From Natronosalvus rutilus (GTDB taxonomy: Archaea; Halobacteriota; Halobacteria; Halobacteriales; Natrialbaceae), in contig NZ_CP100355.1 of assembly GCF_024204665.1 (NCBI RefSeq), forward strand, positions 1,655,451 through 1,719,450: DNA of 64,000 bases, given 5' to 3'. Each line of letters opens with the position of its first letter. Position 1 is the first letter of the stretch. Below the pieces are notes generated by a model, which was not told the DNA's origin, made no database searches, and worked only from the letters and a program-made list of their open reading frames with translations. Shown in pieces: positions 1-7,639 of the stretch. The position numbers were made by a program, and so were the translations under genes.

Positions 1-2
1 AG

Positions 3-1040
3 ACCTCGCCGGAGGCGGGCACCGGCATCATGATCGTCGACTCGCCGATCTACACCGAAACCGACGTCGAGACCATCGAGTCCATGGACGACGTCGCCTA
101 CGTCGCGCCGCTCGGGGACCTCTCGGCCGTCCAGTTAACCCGCGGGGACGACCGCGTCACCGGCAGTTTCACGGCCATCGCGACCAGCGGGGAGCGATTC
201 GAGGACGACGACCTGTACACGCTCACCGAGGGCGAGACCTTCACCGGGGGCGACGAGGCCGTCGTCAACACCGGTGCCGCGCAACTGTTCGAGGAGAACG
301 TAACGACCGGCGACGAACTGACGGTCGCCCTTGAGGACGGCTCGCGGACCACCGTCACCGTCGTCGGCGTCGTCGACGAGGACCTCACGGGGCAACCCGT
401 TCAGCCCGCAGTCTACCTGCCCCTCGAGTCCCACTACAACGTCACGGTCGAGACGCCACGCGGAACGACGGAGCGGGCCTATCCGACGCTCGAGGTTCGG
501 GCGAGCGGGCTCGAGACCGTCGACCCGGTCCAGGACGACGTCGTCGAGTACTTCGAGAGCGACGCGGACGCACGAGAACTCAAGAACGACGGGGATCGGA
601 TCGAGGTGCAGACGATCCAGGACGCGATCGATCAGGTGACCGGCATCATCGACCAGCTCACGGTCTTCATCGGCGGCATCGCCGCCATCTCGCTGGTCGT
701 CGGCTCGATCGGCATCGCCAACATCATGATCGTCAGCGTGACCGAACGAACCCGCGAGATCGGGATCATGAAGGCTGTCGGTGCCCGAAAACGGGATATC
801 GTCCAGCTGTTCCTCGTCGAGTCGGTGATTCTCGGCGCCGTCGGCGCGGTCTTCGGCGTCGCCCTCGGCGTCGGAGTCGGCTACCTGGCCGTCTCGGTTC
901 TCGGGTGGCCGATGGTGTACCCGCTCGAGTGGATTGCCATCGCGGTCGCAGTCGGCGTTGGCGTCGGCGTGCTGTCCGGGCTCTACCCCGCCTGGCGGGC
1001 GGCCAGGGTCGATCCGATCGAGGCGCTCCGCCGCGAATAA
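3..1040 (+). CDS. ABC transporter permease, MacB/FtsX type (5' truncated by window)
   Basis: The reading frame is open from the first bases of the window, so the gene starts upstream; the first full codon here is at 3. About 200 residues form an extracytoplasmic MacB-type periplasmic-core-like domain. They are followed by a C-terminal FtsX domain with three hydrophobic helices, starting around TVFIGGIAAISLVVGSIGIA, and the conserved cytoplasmic stretch TREIGIMKAVGARKRDI. The end, GLYPAWRAARVDPIEALR, is the usual C-terminus of MacB/LolE-type permeases. Such proteins work with a separate ATPase and move lipids, peptides or lipoproteins or act mechanically on the envelope; the substrate cannot be told. 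The partner ATPase is presumably upstream, outside the window. Confidence 0.88.
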   Translation, partial: TSPEAGTGIMIVDSPIYTETDVETIESMDDVAYVAPLGDLSAVQLTRGDDRVTGSFTAIATSGERFEDDDLYTLTEGETFTGGDEAVVNTGAAQLFEENVTTGDELTVALEDGSRTTVTVVGVVDEDLTGQPVQPAVYLPLESHYNVTVETPRGTTERAYPTLEVRASGLETVDPVQDDVVEYFESDADARELKNDGDRIEVQTIQDAIDQVTGIIDQLTVFIGGIAAISLVVGSIGIANIMIVSVTERTREIGIMKAVGARKRDIVQLFLVESVILGAVGAVFGVALGVGVGYLAVSVLGWPMVYPLEWIAIAVAVGVGVGVLSGLYPAWRAARVDPIEALRRE

Positions 1041-1069
1041 CCAAGTCACTCGAGCCCGTACCTGTATCC

Positions 1070-1705
1070 ATGTTCGCGGACAGAGCCGACGCCGGGAACC
1101 AGCTCGCCACCGAACTCGAACGACGGGGCGTCGAGGCCGACGTCGTCCTCGGCATTCCGCGTGGAGCCCTTCCCATCGCCCGACCGGTAGCCGACGCGCT
1201 CGAAGCCGACCTCGACGTCGTCGTCGCGCGAAAGATGGGCGCGCCGTCGAACCCCGAACTCGCCATCGGGGCCGTCGCGAGCGACGGCGCGGTCTGGCTC
1301 AACGACTCGCTCGTCGAGCACCTCTCGGTCTCCAGCGATTACCTCGAGGACGTGCGCGAGCAGGAAGCCGAAAACGCGGCGACGAAGGCGGCTCGCTACC
1401 GCGACGAGGGCGAGGCAGGAACGCTTCCCGACCTCGAGGGAAAGCGCGTCGTCGTGGTCGACGACGGGGTCGCAACGGGGGCGACGGCCATCGCCTGTCT
1501 GCGCCAGGTACGTGAGGCGGGTGCGGCCCACGTCACCCTCGCCGTTCCCGTCGGCTCGCCGGATTCTATTTCCAGGCTCGAAGACGAAGCGGACGCGGTC
1601 GTCGCCCTCCAGACGCCGGCGAGCTTCCGCGCGGTCGGTCAGTTCTACCGCCGGTTCGACCAGGTGAGCGACGAGGAGGCGATGGCGTATCTGGATCGGT
1701 CCTGA
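1070..1705 (+). CDS. Phosphoribosyltransferase domain protein
   Basis: A 211-residue type I phosphoribosyltransferase-fold protein. The PRPP-binding loop VVVVDDGVATGAT lies at residues 127-139 and an upstream GIPRGALPIA loop at 28-37. Between them is the ARKMGAPSNPELAIGA stretch shared by the ComF-like/uncharacterised PRTase group that is often annotated as putative phosphoribosyl transferase. The nucleobase substrate is unknown, and a non-nucleotide role is possible. The open frame runs further upstream inside the permease gene, but the ATG at 1070 lies just after the permease stop and gives a family-length protein. The 29-bp gap and shared strand allow co-transcription with the permease gene, though the functions do not suggest a link. 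Confidence 0.85.
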   Translation: MFADRADAGNQLATELERRGVEADVVLGIPRGALPIARPVADALEADLDVVVARKMGAPSNPELAIGAVASDGAVWLNDSLVEHLSVSSDYLEDVREQEAENAATKAARYRDEGEAGTLPDLEGKRVVVVDDGVATGATAIACLRQVREAGAAHVTLAVPVGSPDSISRLEDEADAVVALQTPASFRAVGQFYRRFDQVSDEEAMAYLDRS

Positions 1706-1763
1706 CCGAACGGATGTACTTGACGTTTGCCGATTCGTTCCTCATCGACGGTGCATCCCTCGT

Positions 1764-2228
1764 CTAGAGATACCGACGAACGTCGCGCCGGTAGGCACGA
1801 TACACGTCCCCGAATTCACGTTCCAGCGAACGTTCCTCGCGTCGGACGACCAAGTGAACGGTAGACAGCACGACCGGGAGTACGACGAGCAGCCACGCGG
1901 TGTTCAGAAGCAATGCGATCCCCAGATACAACGCTGTCCACCCGACGTACATCGGGTTGCGACTGAACGCGTACGGTCCGGTCGTCACGAGCGCCGTCGG
2001 CTTCCCACCGTTCAGTTCCAGTTCACCAACCGTTCGAACCGCCCACCCGATGATCAGCAGGCCGATCCCGGTCAATCCCCAGCCAGCGGACCGAGCGAGT
2101 CGCTGGTTCTCGAGCAACCGAACCGGATTCAGTGCGTGGGCGACCATCCCTGCGAGTAGCCCGGAAACGTGCGATTCGGGGACGGGGACGTTCGCCCATC
2201 GCCACCTCCCTCTTTGCTCCGTACTCAC
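1764..2228 (-). CDS. Isoprenylcysteine carboxylmethyltransferase-like membrane protein
   Basis: A 154-residue membrane protein with about four hydrophobic helices. It carries the C-terminal motif of the ICMT/PEMT methyltransferase families: GPYAFSRNPMYVG at about residues 84-96, then the basic-acidic tail REERSLEREFGDVYRAY. In studied relatives this region binds S-adenosylmethionine and methylates membrane-bound substrates; the archaeal substrate is not known. The start chosen is GTG at 2228 because no ATG is available before residue 28. A second, longer member of the same broad family lies at 6762-7421. The gene is convergent with the phosphoribosyltransferase gene at 1070. Confidence 0.82.
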   Translation of the reverse strand: MSTEQRGRWRWANVPVPESHVSGLLAGMVAHALNPVRLLENQRLARSAGWGLTGIGLLIIGWAVRTVGELELNGGKPTALVTTGPYAFSRNPMYVGWTALYLGIALLLNTAWLLVVLPVVLSTVHLVVRREERSLEREFGDVYRAYRRDVRRYL

Positions 2229-2445
2229 GTCGTAAAACAGGGTGCCAGACTACAAGTAGAGAGTCTCCATAGATGCAGACACTCGGTGCTACGAGGAGAC
2301 GTTCTACCGAATCCTGCGTTGGGTCTCGCCACGAAGCAGTTACTCGATCGTGGTTGATAGAGAGTGAAATGGTCGATTAGTCGGCACGTTCGTGGCTACG
2401 CGAGAAGTGGTTCGAGACGGTTTCGAACTTCGATCCTGCTCGACT

Positions 2446-2610
2446 CTACGCGTCGGGGACGACCTCGAGGACGTGTCCCACGGCCCCGTTCTTTAGCTCG
2501 GCTTCTGTCCCGTCCGGGTCGTCGCCAATGACCGTGCCAATCTCGCCGACGATCGGCTCTTGGTCGGTCGACTGGACGTCCTGGTCGCCCCGGACGATTC
2601 GAACGGTCAT
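2446..2610 (-). CDS. DUF2196 (YwbE-like) small protein
   Basis: A short acidic protein resembling the YwbE/DUF2196 family. In this reading the ATG at 2610 gives MTVRIVRGDQDVQS and ends GHVLEVVPDA, 54 residues. The frame immediately upstream encodes ISDERPSATELRQG. To my knowledge this matches the usual N-terminus of haloarchaeal homologues, but the residue where they start is coded here by ATT (2650-2652) rather than ATG. The true start may therefore be a non-canonical ATT at 2652, giving 68 residues. The domain looks like a small beta-barrel with no known activity. It is divergent from the phosphohexomutase gene at 2806. Confidence 0.72.
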   Translation of the reverse strand: MTVRIVRGDQDVQSTDQEPIVGEIGTVIGDDPDGTEAELKNGAVGHVLEVVPDA

Positions 2611-2805
2611 TCCCTGCCTGAGTTCGGTGGCTGACGGACGTTCGTCGGAAATACGCGAGGGTCCATCGGTGACGTCAAAAAGCGTGGTGCCTGCAGTCGC
2701 ACCGAACGGGAGGAGAGGACGGCGGGGTTCGTAACGGTGCCGACGCCGGCCAACGAAACTCCTCGAGACGGTGTCGCTAAGTACCTCCTCGAGCAACACA
2801 CCCGC

Positions 2806-4191
2806 ATGACCCTCTTTGGAACCGCAGGTATTCGCGGCCCCGTCGCCGACACGGTGACGCCGTCGCTCGCGCTCGCGGTCGGTCAGGCCGCCGGCTCGCC
2901 GGGTGACTCCTTCGTCGTCGGTCGGGACGGCCGGGAGACCGGCCCCGCGCTGGCCGCCGCGCTCGAGGCCGGCCTCGAGAGCGCCGGATCGAACGTCGAA
3001 CGCGTCGGCCAGGTGCCGACGCCCGCGCTCGCGTTCACCTCCCAGGGGCGTCGCGGCGTCATGGTCACGGCGAGTCACAATCCACCCGCTGACAACGGCA
3101 TCAAGCTGTTCGTCGACGGCGTCGAGTACGACCGCGAGGCCGAGAAGGCGATCGAATCGGTCGTCGAAACGCCCGACCTCGCCCCGTGGGACGAGTGGGG
3201 GAAGCCGCGACGCGGCGACGTCCTCGAGAGGTACCGGCAGGCCGTGGTGGACTACGTCCGGGAGCGGTTCCCCGCCGAGGACGACCGCCCGCTCGCGGGG
3301 CTGTCGGTCGCCGTCGACTGCGGTAACGGCGTCGGCGCGCTGGCGACCCCACAGGTGCTCGACGTCCTCGGCGCCGACGTGGTGGCGATCAACGCGACCG
3401 TCGACGGCCACTTCCCCGCCCGGGAGAGCAAGCCCACCGCGGAGACGCTGACGGACTTTTCGGCGTTCCTGGCCGAGGGCTCGTTCCACCTGGGGCTCGC
3501 CCACGACGGGGACGCCGACCGACTCGTCGTCCTGAACGGCGACGGCGAGGTCGTCCACGAGGACACGATCCTGGCGGTCGTCGCCGCCCACTACGCCGAA
3601 ACGAGCGACGCGGGCGACCCGGTCGTCGTCACGACGCCCAACGCCTCCGCCAGAATCGACGAGCGCGTTCGTGAGGCCGGCGGCCGCGTCGAGCGAATTC
3701 GACTGGGCTCGCTCCACGAGGGCATCGCCCGGGTCGAGGCAGCGGCTGCCGGAGACGGTACCGCGGGGGACACCGAAGTCGTCTTCGCCGCCGAACCCTG
3801 GAAACACATCCACACCGCCTCCGGCGGCTGGATCGACGGCGTCACCAGCGCGGCCGTCGTCGGCGCGCTCACCCTCGAGGCCGGGTCGCTCGAGGCCCTG
3901 CGCGAACCCGTCTCCGAACGACCCTACCGCAAGGTCTCGGTCGACTGCCCGGAGTCCGCGAAAGGCCCCGCGATGGCGACCCTCGAGTCGACGCTGCCGG
4001 CGGCGTTCGAGGACGCGACGGTCGACACCGACTACGGGGTCCGCCTCGAGTTCCCCGACGCGTCGTGGTTGCTTGTCCGCCCAAGCGGGACCGAGCCCTA
4101 CGTCCGCCTGTACGCCGAGAGCGACGACGTCGACGCGCTCGTCTCGGACGCGCGTGACGTGATCGAGTCGGCGGTGGCCGACCACCGATAA
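2806..4191 (+). CDS. Phosphohexomutase (phosphoglucosamine/phosphomannomutase family)
   Basis: A 461-residue alpha-D-phosphohexomutase that would interconvert sugar 6- and 1-phosphates in the cytoplasm to supply UDP- or GDP-sugars for glycans. Domain 1 begins TLFGTAGIRG, and the phosphoserine loop TASHNP is at 88-93 (catalytic Ser90). The Mg-binding loop DGDADR is at 234-239, and the C-terminal phosphate loop RPSGTEP at 425-431. The sugar-specificity loop, normally GExSGH in glucosamine and mannose enzymes, reads EPWKHI at 330-335, so the substrate is uncertain. The open frame extends to 2737, but the family starts at MTLFGTAGIRG. A TATA-like ctaagtacc at about 2775-2783 fits a leaderless start at 2806. 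Confidence 0.9.
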   Translation: MTLFGTAGIRGPVADTVTPSLALAVGQAAGSPGDSFVVGRDGRETGPALAAALEAGLESAGSNVERVGQVPTPALAFTSQGRRGVMVTASHNPPADNGIKLFVDGVEYDREAEKAIESVVETPDLAPWDEWGKPRRGDVLERYRQAVVDYVRERFPAEDDRPLAGLSVAVDCGNGVGALATPQVLDVLGADVVAINATVDGHFPARESKPTAETLTDFSAFLAEGSFHLGLAHDGDADRLVVLNGDGEVVHEDTILAVVAAHYAETSDAGDPVVVTTPNASARIDERVREAGGRVERIRLGSLHEGIARVEAAAAGDGTAGDTEVVFAAEPWKHIHTASGGWIDGVTSAAVVGALTLEAGSLEALREPVSERPYRKVSVDCPESAKGPAMATLESTLPAAFEDATVDTDYGVRLEFPDASWLLVRPSGTEPYVRLYAESDDVDALVSDARDVIESAVADHR

Positions 4192-4251
4192 CGCTGCCGT
4201 GGGGCTTCTGGAAGGGCGAAAAGAGCAAAGCGAAAAGCAGAGCGATTGGGT

Positions 4252-4599
4252 CTACAGATCGCAGTACAGCGGCAATCCACCACGCACGCACGTGATCCGG
4301 ATCGGCTCATCGTAGCTCACGGAGACGTGCTCGGCCGCACGGACGTACTTCGCTGGATCGGTCCGACTCACCGAGCGCAACAGTCCGGCGTCCTCGAGTC
4401 GGGAGACGGTTCGGTAAGTCGTGCTGAGCGGAAGCTCGAGTGCCTCTGCGAACTCGCTGACGGTCGTTGGGCCGTCCGTGTAGCGATACAGCTCGCGAGC
4501 GGTGTCCTCGGAGAGGAGGGAGACGATACGCTCGGGGTTGCAGCCACCCTCCCCGTCGCTGATACCGCACGGATGTCCGTCGGTTGCTAGCTGGCTCAT
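4252..4599 (-). CDS. Winged-helix transcriptional regulator with four cysteines
   Basis: A 115-residue DNA-binding protein. A winged helix-turn-helix occupies residues about 25-85, including TTVSEFAEALELPLSTTYRT and SRLEDAGLLRSV, as in haloarchaeal ArsR/HTH_20-type regulators. The N-terminal arm carries Cys11 and Cys20, and the C-terminal tail Cys104 and Cys113 (ending LPLYCDL). The four could form a metal or redox site across a dimer, but this is inference from spacing only. It is divergent from the cytidine deaminase gene at 4726, with 126 bp between the starts, so it might regulate that gene or itself. No operator repeat was recognised there. Confidence 0.82.
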   Translation of the reverse strand: MSQLATDGHPCGISDGEGGCNPERIVSLLSEDTARELYRYTDGPTTVSEFAEALELPLSTTYRTVSRLEDAGLLRSVSRTDPAKYVRAAEHVSVSYDEPIRITCVRGGLPLYCDL

Positions 4600-4725
4600 A
4601 CATAATCGTCACCCTGTGATCACATACCTCCCGCCAGTGGCTCCCACTCGGTGGGAATCGCTGGCAGGGGCTGAAATCCCGACGAAACGCTTTGATACCT
4701 CCCCGCCGAACCGTGGGCCACAGCC

Positions 4726-5118
4726 ATGGATTCACTCATCGAGGCCGCCCGCGACGTCCAGTCTCGAGCCCACGTCCCCTACTCCAAGTACCCCGTCGGC
4801 GCGGCGCTCGAGACCGCTGACGGCGAGGTCTTCGTCGGTTGCAACCTCGAGAACGCGAACTACAGTAACAGCCTCCACGCCGAGGAGGTCGCGATCGCCG
4901 AAGCCGTCAAGAACGGCCATCGCGACTTTGTCCGACTCGCCGTCAGTTCGGGTCGTCGCGACGGCGTCACCCCCTGTGGAATGTGCCGCCAGACACTCGC
5001 GGAGTTCGCCGACGACGACCTCGTCGTCTGCTGTGACGAGGGCGACGATGACCCGCCGAGTGAGTACACGCTCGGGGAACTCTTGCCGAACACGATCACC
5101 GAAGAGATGCTCGAGTGA
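4726..5118 (+). CDS. cdd: Cytidine deaminase
   Basis: A 130-residue cytidine deaminase converting cytidine or deoxycytidine to uridine or deoxyuridine in pyrimidine salvage. The active-site pair HAEE (51-54) and PCGMC (83-87) supplies zinc ligands His51, Cys84 and Cys87, with Glu53 as the proton shuttle. The N-terminal FxxxNxEN-type substrate segment appears as GCNLENANYSNS. The length is that of the compact homotetrameric class, but the first zinc ligand is His, as in the longer dimeric enzymes, rather than the usual Cys. It is convergent with the phosphoribosyltransferase-type regulator at 5224, across a purine-rich spacer. Confidence 0.93.
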   Translation: MDSLIEAARDVQSRAHVPYSKYPVGAALETADGEVFVGCNLENANYSNSLHAEEVAIAEAVKNGHRDFVRLAVSSGRRDGVTPCGMCRQTLAEFADDDLVVCCDEGDDDPPSEYTLGELLPNTITEEMLE

Positions 5119-5222
5119 GGCGAGGGTCGAGCGAGGGAGAAAGCAAGAGAGGGCGAAAGGAGAGCGGGCGAGAACGAGGGCGAAAGGAGAGCGAGATAGT
5201 GAGGACGAGAGCGAAAAGAGAC
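5117..5222 (+). repeat. Purine-rich (GA) spacer with a 16-bp direct repeat
   Basis: The about 105-nt gap between two convergent genes is almost entirely purine plus C on the plus strand. It contains the exact 16-mer gggcgaaaggagagcg at 5151-5166 and again at 5178-5193, a 27-bp offset. Read from the minus strand, the transcript of the gene ending at 5224 would run into a pyrimidine-rich, T-containing tract, which could serve as a terminator. No coding potential was recognised. Confidence 0.6.
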
Positions 5223-5223
5223 C

Positions 5224-5934
5224 TCAAACCGTCGTCAACGACCCAACTGGCGCCTCCGTGCGACCCTCTGCGCGCTCGATGCCATCGCTTCCAGCAGCGA
5301 TGAGCGCGAAGACCCCGGCGACCTCCGCCCCTGCCGTTTCGACGATGTCCAAGAGCAGTTCCTGGGTCTCGCCGGATCGGATCAGGTCGTCGACGACCAG
5401 AACGGAATCGTCCGGGTCGATCGCGGCCGCAGGCAGGTAGTAGGTGAGTTCGATGCCCGACTCGAGGCGTTCGCGGGCCTCGAAGAAGTCCTCGACGGCG
5501 GTCTCCTTTCTCTTTTTCGCGTACGCACAGCGGGTTCCGTAGTAGCTGGCGAGCGAGGCGGCCAGCGTGATGCCGTCGGTGGCGGCCGTTAGCACGACGT
5601 CGGGGCGCTCGAAGTCGAAGGCGTCGGCCACGACGGGCGCGGCGAGGTCGAGAAACGGCTGGTCGAAGACCGCTCCGGAGTTGTCGACGTACCCTTCCGA
5701 GTCGACCTGGATGCGGGCCTCGAGTTCGGCCGCCAGCGCCTCGCGACCGACCTCCTCGACCACCTCGCGGGCGCGTTCGGTTCCGGGGAGGACGTGCCCG
5801 TTGACGTAACGGTTGAGGTCGCCCGCCGGCAGGCCGGTCGCTTCGGCGAGTTCGTCGTACGTCCGGGTTTCCTTGAGCATTCGCAACACGTCGACCGCTC
5901 GCAGCTGGAGCGCGGCTTTTTCGGCTCGGTTCAT
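5224..5934 (-). CDS. HTH-phosphoribosyltransferase fusion, likely regulatory
   Basis: A 236-residue protein with an N-terminal helix-turn-helix of about 50 residues (TYDELAEATGLPAGDLNRYV, about 25-44) joined to a type I phosphoribosyltransferase fold. The PRPP loop VLVVDDLIRSGET is at 178-190. The layout resembles PurR/PyrE-like and GfcR-type regulators, in which a PRTase domain senses PRPP or nucleotides and the HTH binds DNA. A purely enzymatic salvage role cannot be excluded. ATG 5934 is preferred over the longer frame to 5997 because a TATA-like AAATATAC (minus strand, 5961-5968) lies 27-34 nt upstream, as in a leaderless transcript. Confidence 0.85.
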   Translation of the reverse strand: MNRAEKAALQLRAVDVLRMLKETRTYDELAEATGLPAGDLNRYVNGHVLPGTERAREVVEEVGREALAAELEARIQVDSEGYVDNSGAVFDQPFLDLAAPVVADAFDFERPDVVLTAATDGITLAASLASYYGTRCAYAKKRKETAVEDFFEARERLESGIELTYYLPAAAIDPDDSVLVVDDLIRSGETQELLLDIVETAGAEVAGVFALIAAGSDGIERAEGRTEAPVGSLTTV

Positions 5935-5960
5935 GCGTGTAAGCACGATTCCACAAGCAT

Positions 5961-5968
5961 GTATATTT
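5961..5968 (-). promoter_or_regulatory. TATA-like box of the HTH-phosphoribosyltransferase gene
   Basis: AAATATAC on the minus strand, 27-34 nt before the ATG at 5934, in an otherwise GC-rich stretch. This is the spacing expected of a haloarchaeal leaderless promoter. Confidence 0.5.
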
Positions 5969-6033
5969 CGATCGGTATGTTCGCGAGAGACCACCACATG
6001 CGTGGGTAAATCGGCCTCGAGGGCGCGATCCGG

Positions 6034-6705
6034 CTACCGGTGATACCGGGCCACCAGTCGCCGTGCGAGGCGGGCCTGGGCTCGCTGGAGCAGGCGCGAC
6101 GCCGTGCTTGAGGCGCAGTCCAGTTTCCTGGCGACGGCCGCGACGCCAGCCTCGCGGGACACCTCGAAGTAACCGACGTCGACGCCCGCGGCGACGGCCT
6201 CGAGTTGTCGGTCGGTGAGCGCGTCCGCGATGGGGGCGTGGCGACGGTCGTACTCGCCGATCGAGCGAACGGTGACGTCGATGGACTCGGGTAGACCCTC
6301 GAGCATCGCCTGCAGGTTCTCGCCCGTGCCGACGACGGTCAACCCGAAATCCGCGGACTCGTCGTAGGTGATCGGCGGGACGACGACGAGGTCGAGCGCG
6401 GCGAACGCCTCGCGCCAGCGGACGTCCTCCTCGCGCGTCTCCTGGCAGACGTAGAGGTAAAACGAGTCGTCGTCGATCGGCGTCAGATCGTACCACCGGA
6501 TCGATTCCGTGGACTCGAGCGCCTCCTCGTAGGGCTCGTGGTCGGCCTCGGCGTAGAAGAGTTCGTACTCGAGGCCGTCCTGGCGGGCGTCGACGTTCCA
6601 GGCCTGGAGTTCCTCGTAGCGAACGGCGTCGCCGTCCCTGATGAATCGCTGCATCGGGTGGAGCATCCAGTCGGGTTGGGAGAGTTCCACGGAGAGCGAC
6701 TTCAC
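6034..6705 (-). CDS. HTH-10 (bacterio-opsin activator type) transcription regulator
   Basis: A 223-residue regulator. Residues 1-160 form the alpha/beta N-terminal domain seen in haloarchaeal Bat-like proteins (BAT/GAF-related, no cofactor residues recognised). Residues 162-217 form the HTH-10 domain: LTDRQLEAVAAGVDVGYFEV followed by the recognition helix region KLDCASSTASRLLQRAQ. Proteins of this class usually activate or repress a few nearby genes. The target is unknown, but the gene is divergent from the membrane methyltransferase at 6762 with only 56 bp between starts, so a shared control region is likely. Confidence 0.87.
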   Translation of the reverse strand: MKSLSVELSQPDWMLHPMQRFIRDGDAVRYEELQAWNVDARQDGLEYELFYAEADHEPYEEALESTESIRWYDLTPIDDDSFYLYVCQETREEDVRWREAFAALDLVVVPPITYDESADFGLTVVGTGENLQAMLEGLPESIDVTVRSIGEYDRRHAPIADALTDRQLEAVAAGVDVGYFEVSREAGVAAVARKLDCASSTASRLLQRAQARLARRLVARYHR

Positions 6706-6731
6706 GGTTCGTTCGTCTCGAGTGGTCGAGT

Positions 6732-6740
6732 GGATATAAA
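6732..6740 (+). promoter_or_regulatory. TATA-like box of the membrane methyltransferase gene
   Basis: ggatataaa, 22-30 nt upstream of the ATG at 6762. It lies in the 56-bp divergent gap and could serve the gene at 6762 or, read the other way, the HTH-10 gene starting at 6705. Confidence 0.5.
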
Positions 6741-6761
6741 CACACTAGTCAATTCGTGATA

Positions 6762-7421
6762 ATGCCGATCGAATCCGCGGCGCAACTGACCACCATGGTC
6801 GATTGGATTCCGCTCGACACACCGGAACGACTCGCGTTCGTCGTCGCCGCGAGTGCGTTATCGCTCAATTTCGTCGGCGTGTTCGCGACGATTGCGGGTC
6901 GCGCCGACTACTGGCCGCCCGGCGAGCGCGACTGGCGGTTTTACGCCCAGTGGACGCTCGCGCAGACGTTTTCCGTATTTCTGCTCGCGGTAGCCGTCCT
7001 CGATTGGAACAGCCTGGACCTCCCGCGAACGCCGACGCTCGTCGCCGGCCTCGTGCTCTTCGTCCCTGGCTTCGTCGCCGCACTCGCCGCTGGACGCGAT
7101 CTGGGAAGCGAGGAGACCGTCGGTCTGACCGGCGAGTTGCGAACCGGCGGCTGGTACCGCTACTCGAGGAACCCGCAGTACGTCGCCTACCTCGTCGCTA
7201 CGGTCGGATTCGCGCTGCTGGCGAACTCCGCGCTCGTGTCGGCGCTCTGCGCCCTGTACGTCTCCTGGTGGCTCCTCCTGCCGCTGGCCGAGGAGCCGTG
7301 GCTCCGCGAGCAGTACGGCGAGGCCTACGAACGGTACGCCGCCTCGACGCCACGCTTCGTCGGCGTTCGAACGTTTCGGCGGCTCTCGAGCGACCGACGT
7401 GGTTCGGACTCGGCGACCTGA
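6762..7421 (+). CDS. Methyltransferase-like polytopic membrane protein (ICMT/PEMT type)
   Basis: A 219-residue protein with about five hydrophobic helices. Near the C-terminus it has the ICMT/phospholipid-methyltransferase signature GGWYRYSRNPQYVAYL, followed by the acidic-basic element EEPWLREQYGEAYERY. These elements bind S-adenosylmethionine in characterised relatives; the methyl acceptor is unknown. A GTG six bases upstream (6756) is an alternative start. ATG 6762 was preferred because the TATA-like ggatataaa sits 22-30 nt before it. The C-terminal 20 residues are polar and may be poorly conserved. Confidence 0.82.
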   Translation: MPIESAAQLTTMVDWIPLDTPERLAFVVAASALSLNFVGVFATIAGRADYWPPGERDWRFYAQWTLAQTFSVFLLAVAVLDWNSLDLPRTPTLVAGLVLFVPGFVAALAAGRDLGSEETVGLTGELRTGGWYRYSRNPQYVAYLVATVGFALLANSALVSALCALYVSWWLLLPLAEEPWLREQYGEAYERYAASTPRFVGVRTFRRLSSDRRGSDSAT

Positions 7422-7491
7422 TGGGGCTCGAACCGGAAGACCGGTTCACCCGTTTGCCGGCGTGTTTGGAGTGCCAACGATAGCGTGCAAT

Positions 7492-7544
7492 TCTCAGAGA
7501 AGAAATGCAGCACGGCCGGTTCGTTTACTTCACCATCTCTGAGA
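7492..7544. repeat. 9-bp inverted repeat in the intergenic region
   Basis: tctcagaga (7492-7500) and its reverse complement tctctgaga (7536-7544) flank 35 nt between the methyltransferase gene and the Nudix gene. It could be a hairpin or an operator. Each arm is itself nearly palindromic. Confidence 0.45.
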
Positions 7545-7604
7545 GGAACCAACCTTGACACAAAGTGATTCAGGTGCTGAAATCTATCACAAACAATCCC
7601 ACGG

Positions 7605-7613
7605 AAGTATTAC
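7605..7613 (+). promoter_or_regulatory. TATA-like box of the Nudix gene
   Basis: aagtattac, 27-35 nt upstream of ATG 7640 in an AT-richer island. This spacing supports 7640 as the start rather than the upstream ATGs at 7565 and 7625. Confidence 0.5.
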
Positions 7614-7639
7614 AACACTACAGAATGGTTTGTGTTACC

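Noticed and set aside
2653-4185. A long minus-strand frame over the phosphohexomutase gene
   Set aside because: Only its last 54-68 codons (the DUF2196 part) look protein-like; the rest is antisense to a conserved enzyme.
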